Source: an uncultured Bacteroidia bacterium
Lineage (GTDB): Bacteria > Bacteroidota > Bacteroidia > Bacteroidales > UBA932
DNA length: 64,000 nucleotides
Direction: 5' to 3'
Assembly (NCBI GenBank): GCA_902784785.1
Contig: CACZWF010000010.1
Location: 40,865-104,864, forward strand
In this document: positions 32,678 through 41,357 of the stretch, one piece after another
How the letters are laid out: each line of letters opens with the position of its first letter
Numbering within the stretch: the stretch's first letter is position 1
Position numbers and translations under genes: made by a program
Notes under the pieces: generated by a model
What the model saw: only the letters and a program-made list of their open reading frames with translations
The model's database searches: none
What the model was told of the DNA's origin: nothing

Positions 32678-35235
32678 CTTACGAGTTCAAAATCCTGACG
32701 ATGGGGAAGTTTCGGGTTCTTCGCATAGGCACGGACGGCCACCTGGTAGAAACCGGCCGTAGAAGGAACGGTCGCGGCGCGATAGGTCGCCTTGCCGCCG
32801 TCGCGGGAAACAACTTCCAACTCGCATTTTTCCTCGATATGGAAGGCACCCTTCTCATTGACCGTCGCAATCAGCAACTCGACGCCGATGTTGGACGGAT
32901 CCAGACCGCGCAGATCAAGCACCACTTCCGTGACGAAATCATCCTCGGCGGAAGCCCAGTCGATGGTGCTGTCGGGTTTGTTGAGCGACACCAGTTCGAT
33001 GCCCGTCCAGGCCTGACGCATCATCCGTTTCCATTCGGCCATTTCACGGGCCTTGGCATAATTGTCAGCGACAAATTCCTGCGTACGCTGCGACTGCGGG
33101 ATATAATACTGGTTGAGATAGTCGGTCAGCATGCGGTTGGTGGTGAAGTTGCAGGCAACCTGCGCAATGGTGTTCTTGATGAACTCGATCCACTCTTCGC
33201 TGCGGCCCGTCGACTTGCTGACATTGTAGAAGGCGGGAGCGATTTCGTTCTCGATGATGCCATAGATGGTGGCGGCGTCGAGCTCGTCCTGGAAGTTCTG
33301 GTCTTCATAGGTGCGCTCCATCGGAAGGGCCCAGCCGGCGCCTTTCTTGTAGCCTTCCACCCACCAGCCGTCGAGCACGGAGAAATGCATCACACCGTTC
33401 ATCGAAGCCTTCTCGCCGGACGTACCGGAAGCCTCCAGAGGACGGGTCGGGTTGTTCATCCACACATCCACGCCTTGGACGAGGTATTTCGCCAGCGTGA
33501 TGTCGTAGTTGGGAACGAAAATAATCTTGCCGATGAAACGATCCTGCTTGGAAATCTCGACGATGCGTTTGATGAGGTCCTGACCGGCCTTGTCGGCGGG
33601 ATGGGCCTTGCCGGCGAAGATGAACTGGACCGGACGCTCGGGGTTGTTGACGATTTCGGCCAGACGGTCGAGGTCGCGGAACAACAGATGGGCGCGTTTG
33701 TAGGTGGCGAAACGACGGGCGAAACCGATGGTCAGCACATCGTCGCGCAGGGTCTCCTTGATGGTGACCACCTGACGGGGAGAATAGTGGCTGGCCGCCA
33801 CGGGATCGCTGAGACGCTCCTTGATATAATTGACCAACTTGGTCTTCAAAGCCGTACGTACGCTCCACACTTTCTCGTCGGAAACCTTGTAGATGCCGTC
33901 GAAGCAGGACTTGTCATAATGGTGGGTCTTGAAGTCGTCACCGAAGACTTTCTCGTGGACCACTTTCCATTCGGGAGCGCACCAGGTAGGATAGTGTACA
34001 CCGTTGGTGACATAACTCACGTGCAATTCTTCCTTGAGGTAGCCGGGCCACATCTTGTTGAAGATTTCCTTGCTCACCTCGCCGTGCAGCCAGCTCACGC
34101 CGTTGACTTCCTGGGAAATATTGGCCGCCAAGATGGACATGGAGAATTTCTCGTTGCGGTCGTAAGGATTGACCTTGCCCAGGCTCATCATCGTCTCCCA
34201 ATCGACATTCAGGCGATGCGGATAGTGGCCGATATATTTGCCGAGCAGACCGTCGTCGAACGCGTCGTGACCGGCGGGAACGGGGGTATGGGTGGTAAAG
34301 AGGGAAGAGGCGCGCACCACTTCGAGGGCCTCCTCGAAGTTCAGTCCTTCCTTGTTGATGTATTCATTCATGCGCTCCAGGCCGATGAAAGCCGCGTGGC
34401 CTTCGTTGCAGTGATAGACCTGGGGGTTGAGGCCGAGTTTACGCAGTACGCGGATACCGCCCACGCCGAGCAAGAGCTCTTGTTTAAGACGGTTTTCCCA
34501 GTCGCCGCCATACAGGTGATGGGTGACGAAACGGTCTTCGGGAAGGTTGTCCTCATAGTCTGTATCCATCAGATAGAGGTCGGTACGGCCGACTTCCACT
34601 TTCCAGATACGGGCGTGCAAGGGACGGCCGGGGAAACCGACGGTGATGGTAAGCCAGTTTCCGTTCTCGTCCACCACCGGCTGAGCGGGGGTCTTGAGGA
34701 AATCCTGGGCGTCATATTTGGACACTTGGTCGCCATACGCGGAAAGCATCTGGGTGAAATAGCCGAAACGGTACAGCAGACCGACGGCCACCAGATTGAC
34801 ATTCATATCGCTGGTCTCTTTGAGGTAGTCGCCGGCCAGGATGCCCAGACCGCCGGAATAAATCTTCAAAGAGGTGTCGAGACCGTATTCCATGCAGAAA
34901 TAGGCGATGGAGGGGTCTTTGCGCTCGGCCTTGAGGGCCATGTATTCGTTGAATTCTTTGGAAACTTTTTCCAGACGAGCCAGAAAGTCACTGTCTGTTT
35001 CCAAACTTTTGAATTTGCGGATGCTGGTACGGTCCAACATCAATATAGGGTTCTCACCGGACGCTTCCCAGGCTTCGGGGTCGATGGATTTGAACAATTC
35101 TCTAGCTGAGTCATTCCAGCACCACCAGAGATTCTTTGACAGGGTTTCAAGTTCTGCAAGTACGCCACTAAGCTTTCTTCTTACCAGTACGGTGTTCCAG
35201 GAGGGCTGGTTGACTTCAATTCTTCTGTATGCCAT
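32668..35235 (-). CDS. glgP: Alpha-glucan (glycogen) phosphorylase, GT35
   Basis: Releases glucose-1-phosphate from alpha-1,4-glucan in the cytoplasm. 855 residues, the short bacterial/archaeal-type phosphorylase. It starts with LETLSKNLWWCWN typical of this branch, then IYSGGLGILAGDYLKE (about 125-140), HCNEGHAAF, and ARRFATYKRAHLL. The pyridoxal-phosphate region EASGTSGEKASMNG carries the lysine. The C-terminus adds about 100 residues of beta-rich sequence (from VTEVVLDLRGLDPSNIG). It lies in the order debranching enzyme, synthase, GH57, glgP, ribF. Confidence 0.96.
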   Translation of the reverse strand: MAYRRIEVNQPSWNTVLVRRKLSGVLAELETLSKNLWWCWNDSARELFKSIDPEAWEASGENPILMLDRTSIRKFKSLETDSDFLARLEKVSKEFNEYMALKAERKDPSIAYFCMEYGLDTSLKIYSGGLGILAGDYLKETSDMNVNLVAVGLLYRFGYFTQMLSAYGDQVSKYDAQDFLKTPAQPVVDENGNWLTITVGFPGRPLHARIWKVEVGRTDLYLMDTDYEDNLPEDRFVTHHLYGGDWENRLKQELLLGVGGIRVLRKLGLNPQVYHCNEGHAAFIGLERMNEYINKEGLNFEEALEVVRASSLFTTHTPVPAGHDAFDDGLLGKYIGHYPHRLNVDWETMMSLGKVNPYDRNEKFSMSILAANISQEVNGVSWLHGEVSKEIFNKMWPGYLKEELHVSYVTNGVHYPTWCAPEWKVVHEKVFGDDFKTHHYDKSCFDGIYKVSDEKVWSVRTALKTKLVNYIKERLSDPVAASHYSPRQVVTIKETLRDDVLTIGFARRFATYKRAHLLFRDLDRLAEIVNNPERPVQFIFAGKAHPADKAGQDLIKRIVEISKQDRFIGKIIFVPNYDITLAKYLVQGVDVWMNNPTRPLEASGTSGEKASMNGVMHFSVLDGWWVEGYKKGAGWALPMERTYEDQNFQDELDAATIYGIIENEIAPAFYNVSKSTGRSEEWIEFIKNTIAQVACNFTTNRMLTDYLNQYYIPQSQRTQEFVADNYAKAREMAEWKRMMRQAWTGIELVSLNKPDSTIDWASAEDDFVTEVVLDLRGLDPSNIGVELLIATVNEKGAFHIEEKCELEVVSRDGGKATYRAATVPSTAGFYQVAVRAYAKNPKLPHRQDFELVRWL

Positions 35236-35254
35236 TGTATTTATTTAATAAGGT

Positions 35255-36628
35255 TTACTTTTTCTTAACTTTGACGCTCTTCTTCGCATCTTTGGCGGGA
35301 GCTGCTTTCTTGACCGTCTTCTTGACGGGCGCTTTCTTCGCGGCGGGTTCCGCTTTCTTGGCCGCCGCCTTCTTGACGGGCTTCACCAGACGGACAGGCG
35401 CCACCGGACTCTCCTTCACACGGACAATCGTACCGGAAGCCAACGCGTCATCCACACGGATCATAAAGTCGCTGAGGACATTCATATAATTGATGAAAGC
35501 CTCGTACGGCGTGTCGTAGGGGTTGAAATATTTGTGCACGGCGCCGTCGGAGAAGAACTTGGTGCACATATAATAGAAGTGGTCGCTCTCCTGCAGGTGG
35601 CCATAGTCGGACCACAAGGCATCGTCGTTGATGAGCGCCAGTTTCTCGCTCAGGGAATAGAGTTTGTTGAACGCGTCTTTCTGGAGGTCGTTGCCCAACC
35701 AGGCGGTCACGTCCCTTTCCTCGTCCGCCCAGGAAATCGCATCGGGTACATCGAGCGGGGCTACCGCTTTGTGCTTGGCGGAAGCTTGGGCCGGGGTGAC
35801 GAACTCGAAGGTGCCGTCACGCAGCACGACCTCGGGCAGCGAGCCCAGGAAGTCGAAAATGCCACAGGAAGCTTTCTGATGCTCTCCGAAGGTCTCGTAG
35901 TCCATGAAGAGGTTGATGATATCGTCTTTCTTGGCCGCATCTTTGAGCCAGAAAAGGTATTTGTCCGCTGTCAGCGGCCATTCGGACCAGCCGCGGTCGG
36001 AGAAACGGAAGGCGATATCGTCACTCAGGGAGGAGTTCTTGAGCAGGAGCTTCAGATCGGAGGCGTTTGCGCAGGTATAGAGGAAATTGGGGCTCTTCCA
36101 ACCCAGAATATGCTTCGCACCTTCGGTAATCATCGTCTTGTAACCCATCTCGGAAACCATTTCACCGATGCTGTCGGAATAAATCAGCTCGGTGTTGCGG
36201 AAGGTGACGGGCGTGACGCCGAAGTATTTCTGAATCAATTTGCGGTGCTTGCTGACCTGATGACGGAAGTCCTCGGGCTGGGCCAAAGAGGCCAGCGAGT
36301 GATAATAGGTCTCGGACAGGAATTCCACGCAGCCGGTGTCGGCGAGTTTGCGGAAACTCTCGATCACATCAGGGCAATAACGGTCCAGTTGCTCGATGAG
36401 CGAACCGGTGATACTGAAGGACACCTTGAAGTTGCCGCCATTGCGCTGGATGAGGTCCAGCAACAGTTCGTTGGCCGGCAGGTAACATTTCTGGGCTACC
36501 CTCTTGAGGATGGTCCGGTTGGTGAAATCGTCATAATAGTGCGAGCTCTTTCCAATATCGAAGAAGCGGAAAAGGCGCAGCCGGGTCGGCTGATGCACAT
36601 GGAAATAAAGGCAAATACTCTTTTTCAT
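35255..36628 (-). CDS. GH57 alpha-amylase/glucanotransferase-like protein with Lys/Ala-rich tail
   Basis: 457 residues from the ATG at 36628 (2 bases after the synthase stop). The GH57 barrel begins with CLYFHVHQPTRLR (HQP motif, about 6-18). The nucleophile glutamate lies in FRNTELIYSDS (about 145) and the acid aspartate in FMDYETFGEH (about 243). A C-terminal tail of about 50 residues (410-457) is almost only Lys, Ala, Pro and Val, resembling histone H1/HC1-type tails, which is not part of GH57. Likely acts on glycogen as an amylase or transglucosidase in the cytoplasm (no signal peptide). Confidence 0.9.
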   Translation of the reverse strand: MKKSICLYFHVHQPTRLRLFRFFDIGKSSHYYDDFTNRTILKRVAQKCYLPANELLLDLIQRNGGNFKVSFSITGSLIEQLDRYCPDVIESFRKLADTGCVEFLSETYYHSLASLAQPEDFRHQVSKHRKLIQKYFGVTPVTFRNTELIYSDSIGEMVSEMGYKTMITEGAKHILGWKSPNFLYTCANASDLKLLLKNSSLSDDIAFRFSDRGWSEWPLTADKYLFWLKDAAKKDDIINLFMDYETFGEHQKASCGIFDFLGSLPEVVLRDGTFEFVTPAQASAKHKAVAPLDVPDAISWADEERDVTAWLGNDLQKDAFNKLYSLSEKLALINDDALWSDYGHLQESDHFYYMCTKFFSDGAVHKYFNPYDTPYEAFINYMNVLSDFMIRVDDALASGTIVRVKESPVAPVRLVKPVKKAAAKKAEPAAKKAPVKKTVKKAAPAKDAKKSVKVKKK

Positions 36629-36630
36629 AT

Positions 36631-37917
36631 TTAGAGAACTGACTGATAAACTTGTTTGACCTTGGCCGCCGCATTGACCCATTTGATGGCGTTGACCTCC
36701 TCGTGTCCTTTTTCAGCGGCTACACGGGCGAGGGCGGGATAATTGAGCAAGCCGTAAATGGCATCAGCCATCGCATCCACATCCCAGAAATCGGTCTTGA
36801 GCGCGTAATTCAAGATTTCCGCGCAACCGGACTGCTTGCTGATAATGGACGGGACATAGGTCTGCATGGCCTCCAGCGGAGAAATACCGAAAGGCTCGCT
36901 GATGGACGGCATCACATACACATCCGATAGGGCGAACATCTTCTGCACATCGGTCCCGCGCAGGAAACCGGTGAAGTGGAAGCGGTCGGAAATGCCCAGA
37001 CGGGCGACGTGGCGGATGCACTTGTTGAGCATATCGCCGCTGCCGGCCATCACGAAACGCACGTGTTCGCAGCGCTTGAGAATCTTGGCGGCCGCCTCGA
37101 TGAAATACTCGGGGCCTTTCTGGTAGGTTACACGGCCGAGGAAGGTCACGACCTTGTCTTTCACGCCGCGCTCGACCTGGATGTTCTCGCGGCCGCTGAA
37201 ATCCACGGCGTTGTGCACGGTCACCACCTTGTCGGGGTCGGCTCCGTATTTGTTGATGCAGATGTTGCGCGTAAGGTCGCTCACGGCGATAATCTTGTCC
37301 GCCATCATCATACCTTTCTTTTCCAAGTCGAACACACGCGTGTCGATATTGTCGTCGCTGCTGCGGTCGAAGGAAGTCGCGTGGACGTGGATGACCAGGG
37401 GCTTGCCGGTCAGCTGCTTGGCGGCGATGCCGGCGAGGTAGGTCAGCCAGTCGTGGGCGTGGATGACATCGAATTCATCTTTGTGCTGGAGGGCGATCGT
37501 CGCGCCGACCATCGCATAGCGGGCCACCTCTTCCATCAGGTTCGCTCCGTATTTGCCGGAGAATTTGAACTTCTGTCCATACTGGATACGGAAGTCCTCG
37601 ACCTGACGGCGGCGCTCCTCTTCGACAATGGTGGAAAAGTCTTCGGGAGAGACGTAGGGTATCATATTGGTGCCGATATGGACAAACTGCACCTTTCCGA
37701 GGAACTCGTCCACGGTGCGCGTCGTCACATCCACGGCAACATCGCTCGCATTGATAATTTTTACCGCGCTCTGGTCTTCGTCGCCGCTTGCGGAAGGCAT
37801 CACGAAGAGGACCTCGACATCATTGGCCGCCAGTCCTTTCGTCATACCGTAACAAGCCGTGCCCAGACCGCCTGCGATATGGGGAGGAAACTCCCAACCG
37901 AACATCAATACTTTCAT
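36631..37917 (-). CDS. Glycogen synthase-like glycosyltransferase (GT4/GT5 fold)
   Basis: 428 residues, GT-B fold. The N-terminus reads MFGWEFPPHIAGGLGTACYGM, the KxGGL-type donor loop; VIHAHDWLTYLAG lies near residue 152; VTFLGRVTYQKGPEYFIEAA begins the C-terminal domain (about 263); and the EPFGISPLEAMQ motif carries the catalytic E-x7-E (about 345-355). It follows the debranching-enzyme gene by 2 bases. The operon context makes it the alpha-1,4-glucan chain-elongating enzyme; no glgA of the classical type is seen in the window. Confidence 0.92.
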   Translation of the reverse strand: MKVLMFGWEFPPHIAGGLGTACYGMTKGLAANDVEVLFVMPSASGDEDQSAVKIINASDVAVDVTTRTVDEFLGKVQFVHIGTNMIPYVSPEDFSTIVEEERRRQVEDFRIQYGQKFKFSGKYGANLMEEVARYAMVGATIALQHKDEFDVIHAHDWLTYLAGIAAKQLTGKPLVIHVHATSFDRSSDDNIDTRVFDLEKKGMMMADKIIAVSDLTRNICINKYGADPDKVVTVHNAVDFSGRENIQVERGVKDKVVTFLGRVTYQKGPEYFIEAAAKILKRCEHVRFVMAGSGDMLNKCIRHVARLGISDRFHFTGFLRGTDVQKMFALSDVYVMPSISEPFGISPLEAMQTYVPSIISKQSGCAEILNYALKTDFWDVDAMADAIYGLLNYPALARVAAEKGHEEVNAIKWVNAAAKVKQVYQSVL

Positions 37918-37919
37918 TA

Positions 37920-39857
37920 TTACACCAATTTATTCTTTGCAATTAAATACTCGCTCCATAACAACGATGCCGTTGCACAAGCGGAGGAAATGGCTCCGTG
38001 AGGCTCGTGCGGGGGATCCCCGTCGTAGAGTTCGGAGAAGGCGCCCACCCCGTGCTTGCTGAGGTCCTCAAGGAAACCTTCCAAGAGGTATTCCGCCCGT
38101 TTGGCGAACATCGGACCGATCATACGGAAATAGACGTCGATATACATACCCAGGTATTCCGGACGGGTGCAGCCCTGGTGGTAAGCAAGGTCACGCTCGG
38201 TCTGGGAACCCTCGTACACGCCCCGGTAATTGACATTGCGGGGAGAAAGGGTGCGGATGCCGCGTTTGGTCAGCAATTCGCTCTTGACCACCGTCATGAT
38301 CTTGCTCTTGATTTCGTCATCGACGGGAGAATGGGCGACATAGGCGGCCACCATCTGGTTGGGACGCACCTCGAAATGTCCGCCGGCATTGTCCACGTAG
38401 TCGGCCAGATAGCCCTTGGACTCATTGTAGAACACAGCCTGGAAGTTCTCCTCCACTCGCGCCCGGACTTGGGACCATTTCTCGACGAAGGGATTCTTCT
38501 TGGGTCCGAAGCGCTCTTCCATTTCCAAAGCGAAGCAAAGGGTGTCGTACCACCAGGCATTGGTGTCCACCTGATAACCGGCCCTTTCCGTGACAGGCCA
38601 GCCGTCCACATAGGCGTTCATCCAAGACAAGGCCACCCCGTCCATCTGGGCCCACAACAGGCCGTTGGGATGCAGGGAGACTTCTTTGCGCACGCCGGGG
38701 CCGTAACTTTCGATGATGCCCTTGATGGTGGGACCGTATTTCTTCCATACGCCCTTGGCGTCGCCGGCAAAGTCGATATATTGCTGAAGGATGTCAGCGA
38801 TGCGCAACGGGGCCTCAACCTGCGTGGTCCGGTGGAACAAACGTTCCTGCTCGTCCGCAATCAGGTTGTCCAGAATCTCTTCAAATTCGGCGCAATCCCC
38901 GTTGGCATAGAGCGTCAGGCCGGGCAAGGAAATGACCGTCTCCCGCAGAAGACCCGTCTCCAGCCAGGAGAAACCGGCGTTGATGCGTTTGTGACCGCCC
39001 CGGTTTTCCTTGAGCAGATCCGCGTTGGCGGCCAGCACATCCTGGAAGTTGTCATAGGGCGTGGCGTTGGCGGCCAGGGAGTCGTAACGGGCCTTGAGGG
39101 TGCGGGGAGCGACGGGAGCGACACCGGCGGCAAACACCAGCACATCGCCTTTCTTGAGTTCCACGCTGAAATCGCCCGGGACAAACAAGTCTTCCAAGCA
39201 GTCGAAACCGCGACGGTATTCATCGGAATAGGTCACGTTCTTATACCACATCGGAGAGTATTTGAAACTCGCCTTGGCGTTGCTCAACTGCATATTGAGG
39301 TCCGGGAAACCGGGATAAAGCTTGCAGGCGATACCTCCGTCCACCGCACGGAAGCCCGTGTCCGCCTGGTCGTTCTGCCGGGTAAGGGCGTGCACGCTGC
39401 GGAAAGCGAGGAAGGGACGCAAGGTCATCGTCATCTTGGAGGGAGACGCGAGCACCTCGTAGCGAATCATCACCTGGTCCGCATCGGGCGTAAGCAGGAA
39501 AGATTTTTTGAGGATGATTTCGCCCACCTTGTAGGTGATGGTGGGGATGGGGTCCACCTCGAAGTCCACAACGTACTTGTGGCCTTTGGGGTCATACTGG
39601 TCGCCGTAGCAATGGATGCCCAGGTTGAACTGGCGGCCGCCCAGAAACAGGCTTTCGTCCAATGCAGACAGCAGCATATACTTGCCGCCGCCCAGCGCAT
39701 CGACCGGTACGGCCAGCAGACCGTGGTAACGGCGGGTATTGCAAGCGATGATGGATGTGTTGCAATAGGCACCCGTCTTGTTCGCGCTGATAATCTCGCG
39801 TTTGAGAGAGTAGGACAGGTTGACCAGTTCCGCCTTGTTGAATTTAAGAAATGCCAT
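37920..39857 (-). CDS. Glycogen debranching enzyme (amylo-alpha-1,6-glucosidase type)
   Basis: 645 residues from the ATG at 39857. The N-terminal beta domain (about 1-230) starts FLKFNKAELVNLSYSLKREI with CNTRRYHGLLAV, as in bacterial GDE_N. The C-terminal (alpha/alpha)6 domain has LHPNGLLWAQMDG, NAWWYDTLCFALEM and the catalytic region RDLAYHQGCTRPEYLGMY near 570. It is the first gene of the operon, with a -7 element at 39935-39942. Cleaves alpha-1,6 branch stubs in glycogen. Confidence 0.94.
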   Translation of the reverse strand: MAFLKFNKAELVNLSYSLKREIISANKTGAYCNTSIIACNTRRYHGLLAVPVDALGGGKYMLLSALDESLFLGGRQFNLGIHCYGDQYDPKGHKYVVDFEVDPIPTITYKVGEIILKKSFLLTPDADQVMIRYEVLASPSKMTMTLRPFLAFRSVHALTRQNDQADTGFRAVDGGIACKLYPGFPDLNMQLSNAKASFKYSPMWYKNVTYSDEYRRGFDCLEDLFVPGDFSVELKKGDVLVFAAGVAPVAPRTLKARYDSLAANATPYDNFQDVLAANADLLKENRGGHKRINAGFSWLETGLLRETVISLPGLTLYANGDCAEFEEILDNLIADEQERLFHRTTQVEAPLRIADILQQYIDFAGDAKGVWKKYGPTIKGIIESYGPGVRKEVSLHPNGLLWAQMDGVALSWMNAYVDGWPVTERAGYQVDTNAWWYDTLCFALEMEERFGPKKNPFVEKWSQVRARVEENFQAVFYNESKGYLADYVDNAGGHFEVRPNQMVAAYVAHSPVDDEIKSKIMTVVKSELLTKRGIRTLSPRNVNYRGVYEGSQTERDLAYHQGCTRPEYLGMYIDVYFRMIGPMFAKRAEYLLEGFLEDLSKHGVGAFSELYDGDPPHEPHGAISSACATASLLWSEYLIAKNKLV

Positions 39858-39934
39858 AGGTCTTATCATTATCCACCCTCCCGCGCTCCTTGCTCTGCAA
39901 GGAAAAGGGAAGGCTTAAAAACAAAAACTCGCCG

Positions 39935-39942
39935 CAAAGTTA
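39935..39942 (-). promoter_or_regulatory. -7 element of the glycogen operon
   Basis: TAACTTTG on the minus strand, about 78 bases before the debranching-enzyme ATG; a TTCG about 20 bases upstream may serve as a poor -33 box. Confidence 0.55.
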
Positions 39943-40017
39943 CGAAAAAAGAAGGACATAAACGAAAATATCGCCAAGTTTTTCCTGACGGCGCCCGAGA
40001 GGCTTGTGCGCTCGGCA

Positions 40018-40353
40018 TCAATTCGATGTCTCGTCAATTTCTTCCGGTTGAGTCTTGGAGGGGATGGACTGAATCAAGCGGAAGAGTTGCTCCTAGTCAG
40101 CCACATCTGTAAGACGACGTTTGCCGTCGCTTGCGACAAATTTCAAAGCGTTACAATTTGTAACGGTTTCATTGCCCTCTTTCTTTAAGCGACTTTTAAG
40201 TACACGCCAATACTGATATGGGTCTTGACTGTCCGTCAATACGGCGACCACATCCACAATGGAGAAATACCACTTCTTCGTTTCGTCATCCCAAGCGGTA
40301 CGGATTCGCGAGTCCGCGAAAATCTGAATTTGTTCTGTTGTGCTCATACACAT
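40018..40353 (-). pseudogene. BRO-N (phage antirepressor-like) fragment with in-frame TAG
   Basis: The frame from 40353 reads a BRO-N domain: IRTAWDDETKKWYFSIVDVVAVLTD (split here only in description) then SDGKRRLTDVAD, where a TAG occurs (40095-40093). The same frame continues EQLFRLIQSIPS, the next conserved block of the domain, and ends 24 residues later at a TGA (40020-40018) after an unrelated tail. So it is truncated as well as amber-interrupted. BRO proteins are DNA-binding proteins of phages and mobile elements. No promoter seen. Probably a degraded mobile-element gene. Confidence 0.75.
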
Positions 40354-40855
40354 AAGTTTTAAGCGTTAAACATTTCAACGCCGGCAAGGTAGAGCACATT
40401 TTTGACAAAAGCCGAAATGTCAAGAAAAATTTTTCTTTTTTCTGACCTTTTTACATTTTTTCCGAATTTTTTGTGAATTTGCAATTTTTTATAAACGCCT
40501 GGCTATGGCTGGCACGCCCTCTCGCTCGGGCCTTTCGCCCCCGAAAGGGCGCTCACTCCATAGGAGAAGTCCGTTCGCGCTTCCTTCCGGGGGACTTTTT
40601 CGGCCCGAGTACTCAACACTTACGCCGCCTCGTCAAACGATGTGTCACGGGACACCCACACAGAAGTGCCTGTGGGGCCTATCCGTCACGCAATACCCCC
40701 TCGCGAAGCCCCATTGCGTGATGATGTGCCATTCTACGGGCCTGTAGCGGCATCGGGATTTACACATCATTTGAGGAAATGTGTGGGGAAATGACTTAGA
40801 AACTTTGAGACACCAGGACAATAGCATCCAACCCTCTATGGCTATTGTTGTCAAT
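40354..40855. other. Non-coding, hairpin-rich region
   Basis: About 500 bases with no supported gene. It contains several inverted repeats: CCTTTCG/CGAAAGG near 40532-40550, CCCACA/TGTGGG at 40655-40660 and 40671-40676, TCACGCAAT/ATTGCGTGA at 40686-40694 and 40713-40721, and AATAGC/GCTATT near 40820-40846. The left part (40354-40500) is AT-rich. It could hold a structured RNA or a decayed element; I cannot assign it. Confidence 0.5.
40686..40721. repeat. Perfect 9 bp inverted repeat
   Basis: Arms TCACGCAAT (40686-40694) and ATTGCGTGA (40713-40721) with an 18-base GC-rich loop, in the non-coding patch between the BRO fragment and the amber-interrupted ORF. Confidence 0.75.
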
Positions 40856-41143
40856 TTATGGATTGATTGGATAATCTACACTTCTTCCTTCCAGCAAGAC
40901 CTTTTCATCATTCTTAATAATTACCTCAACTCCCTTTCTGCCCATCAATGTGTCGGTTAAACTTATCAAGCCTTCGCCAAAAAGGTGATATTGATAAAAC
41001 TGATGTAGTGTATCAGTCTATTCATTATCAAGATCAAAACGATTCTGTACCCGCAGAAAAAAATCATCGTTTGTCAAAGCGCATCCATAAGAGGACGGAG
41101 GGATAAGTTCCTTTTTAACCAAATCATCATCAAACAAGCTCAT
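40856..41143 (-). pseudogene. Small unknown ORF interrupted by an in-frame TAG
   Basis: From ATG 41143 the frame codes 41 residues (MSLFDDDLVKKELIPPSS and on), meets TAG at 41020-41018, then runs open for 53 more codons (TDTLHQFYQYHLFGEG, LTDTLMGRKGVEVIIKN, LLEGRSVDYPINP) to a TAA at 40858-40856. Composition after the TAG looks coding, with no other lesion. Base use is more AT-rich than the neighbouring genes, suggesting transfer. No family recognised. A hairpin (about 40819-40853) follows the stop. Confidence 0.55.
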
Positions 41144-41153
41144 GATAACTACT

Positions 41154-41222
41154 TTAGTGGTTTTTATCTATATGCATATCTATTTCGGCCACCGCTTTTG
41201 CGCATATTTCAAGTTTCGTCAT
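41154..41222 (-). CDS. 22-residue small ORF, uncertain
   Basis: ATG 41222 to TAA 41156-41154 codes MTKLEICAKAVAEIDMHI plus DKNH. It lies 10 bases before the amber-interrupted ORF and shares its AT-rich composition; both may come from one small operon. It could be chance. Confidence 0.25.
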   Translation of the reverse strand: MTKLEICAKAVAEIDMHIDKNH

Positions 41223-41239
41223 TTTTTACACAAATTTTG

Positions 41240-41340
41240 ACGGCCTGCGGCCGTTTTGGGGGCTTCGCCCAAGAGACGAGGATTTTACGCTGAACGCATC
41301 CGCATTCAGCCGGACGGCTGGGCTGAGGCCCTGGCCGTCC
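41240..41340 (-). other. Stack of four hairpins downstream of the Big2/FISUMP gene
   Basis: Hairpins seen: GGACGGC/GCCGTCC (41312-41318 with 41334-41340) with an inner GGGC/GCCC; CTGAA/TTCAG (41290-41294 with 41305-41309); GGGC/GCCC near 41260-41270; ACGGCC/GGCCGT (41240-41245 with 41249-41254). The first begins 17 bases after the stop codon of the FISUMP gene. They may terminate transcription or be the cruciform that follows variable regions in retroelement-diversified genes. Confidence 0.6.
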
Positions 41341-41357
41341 TTTATTGCAAGCAAAAT

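Noticed and set aside
40645-40854. 69-residue minus-strand frame in the hairpin-rich patch
   Set aside because: Its composition follows the palindromes (many Cys, His, Arg, Trp), and it has no start context or family; treated as non-coding.
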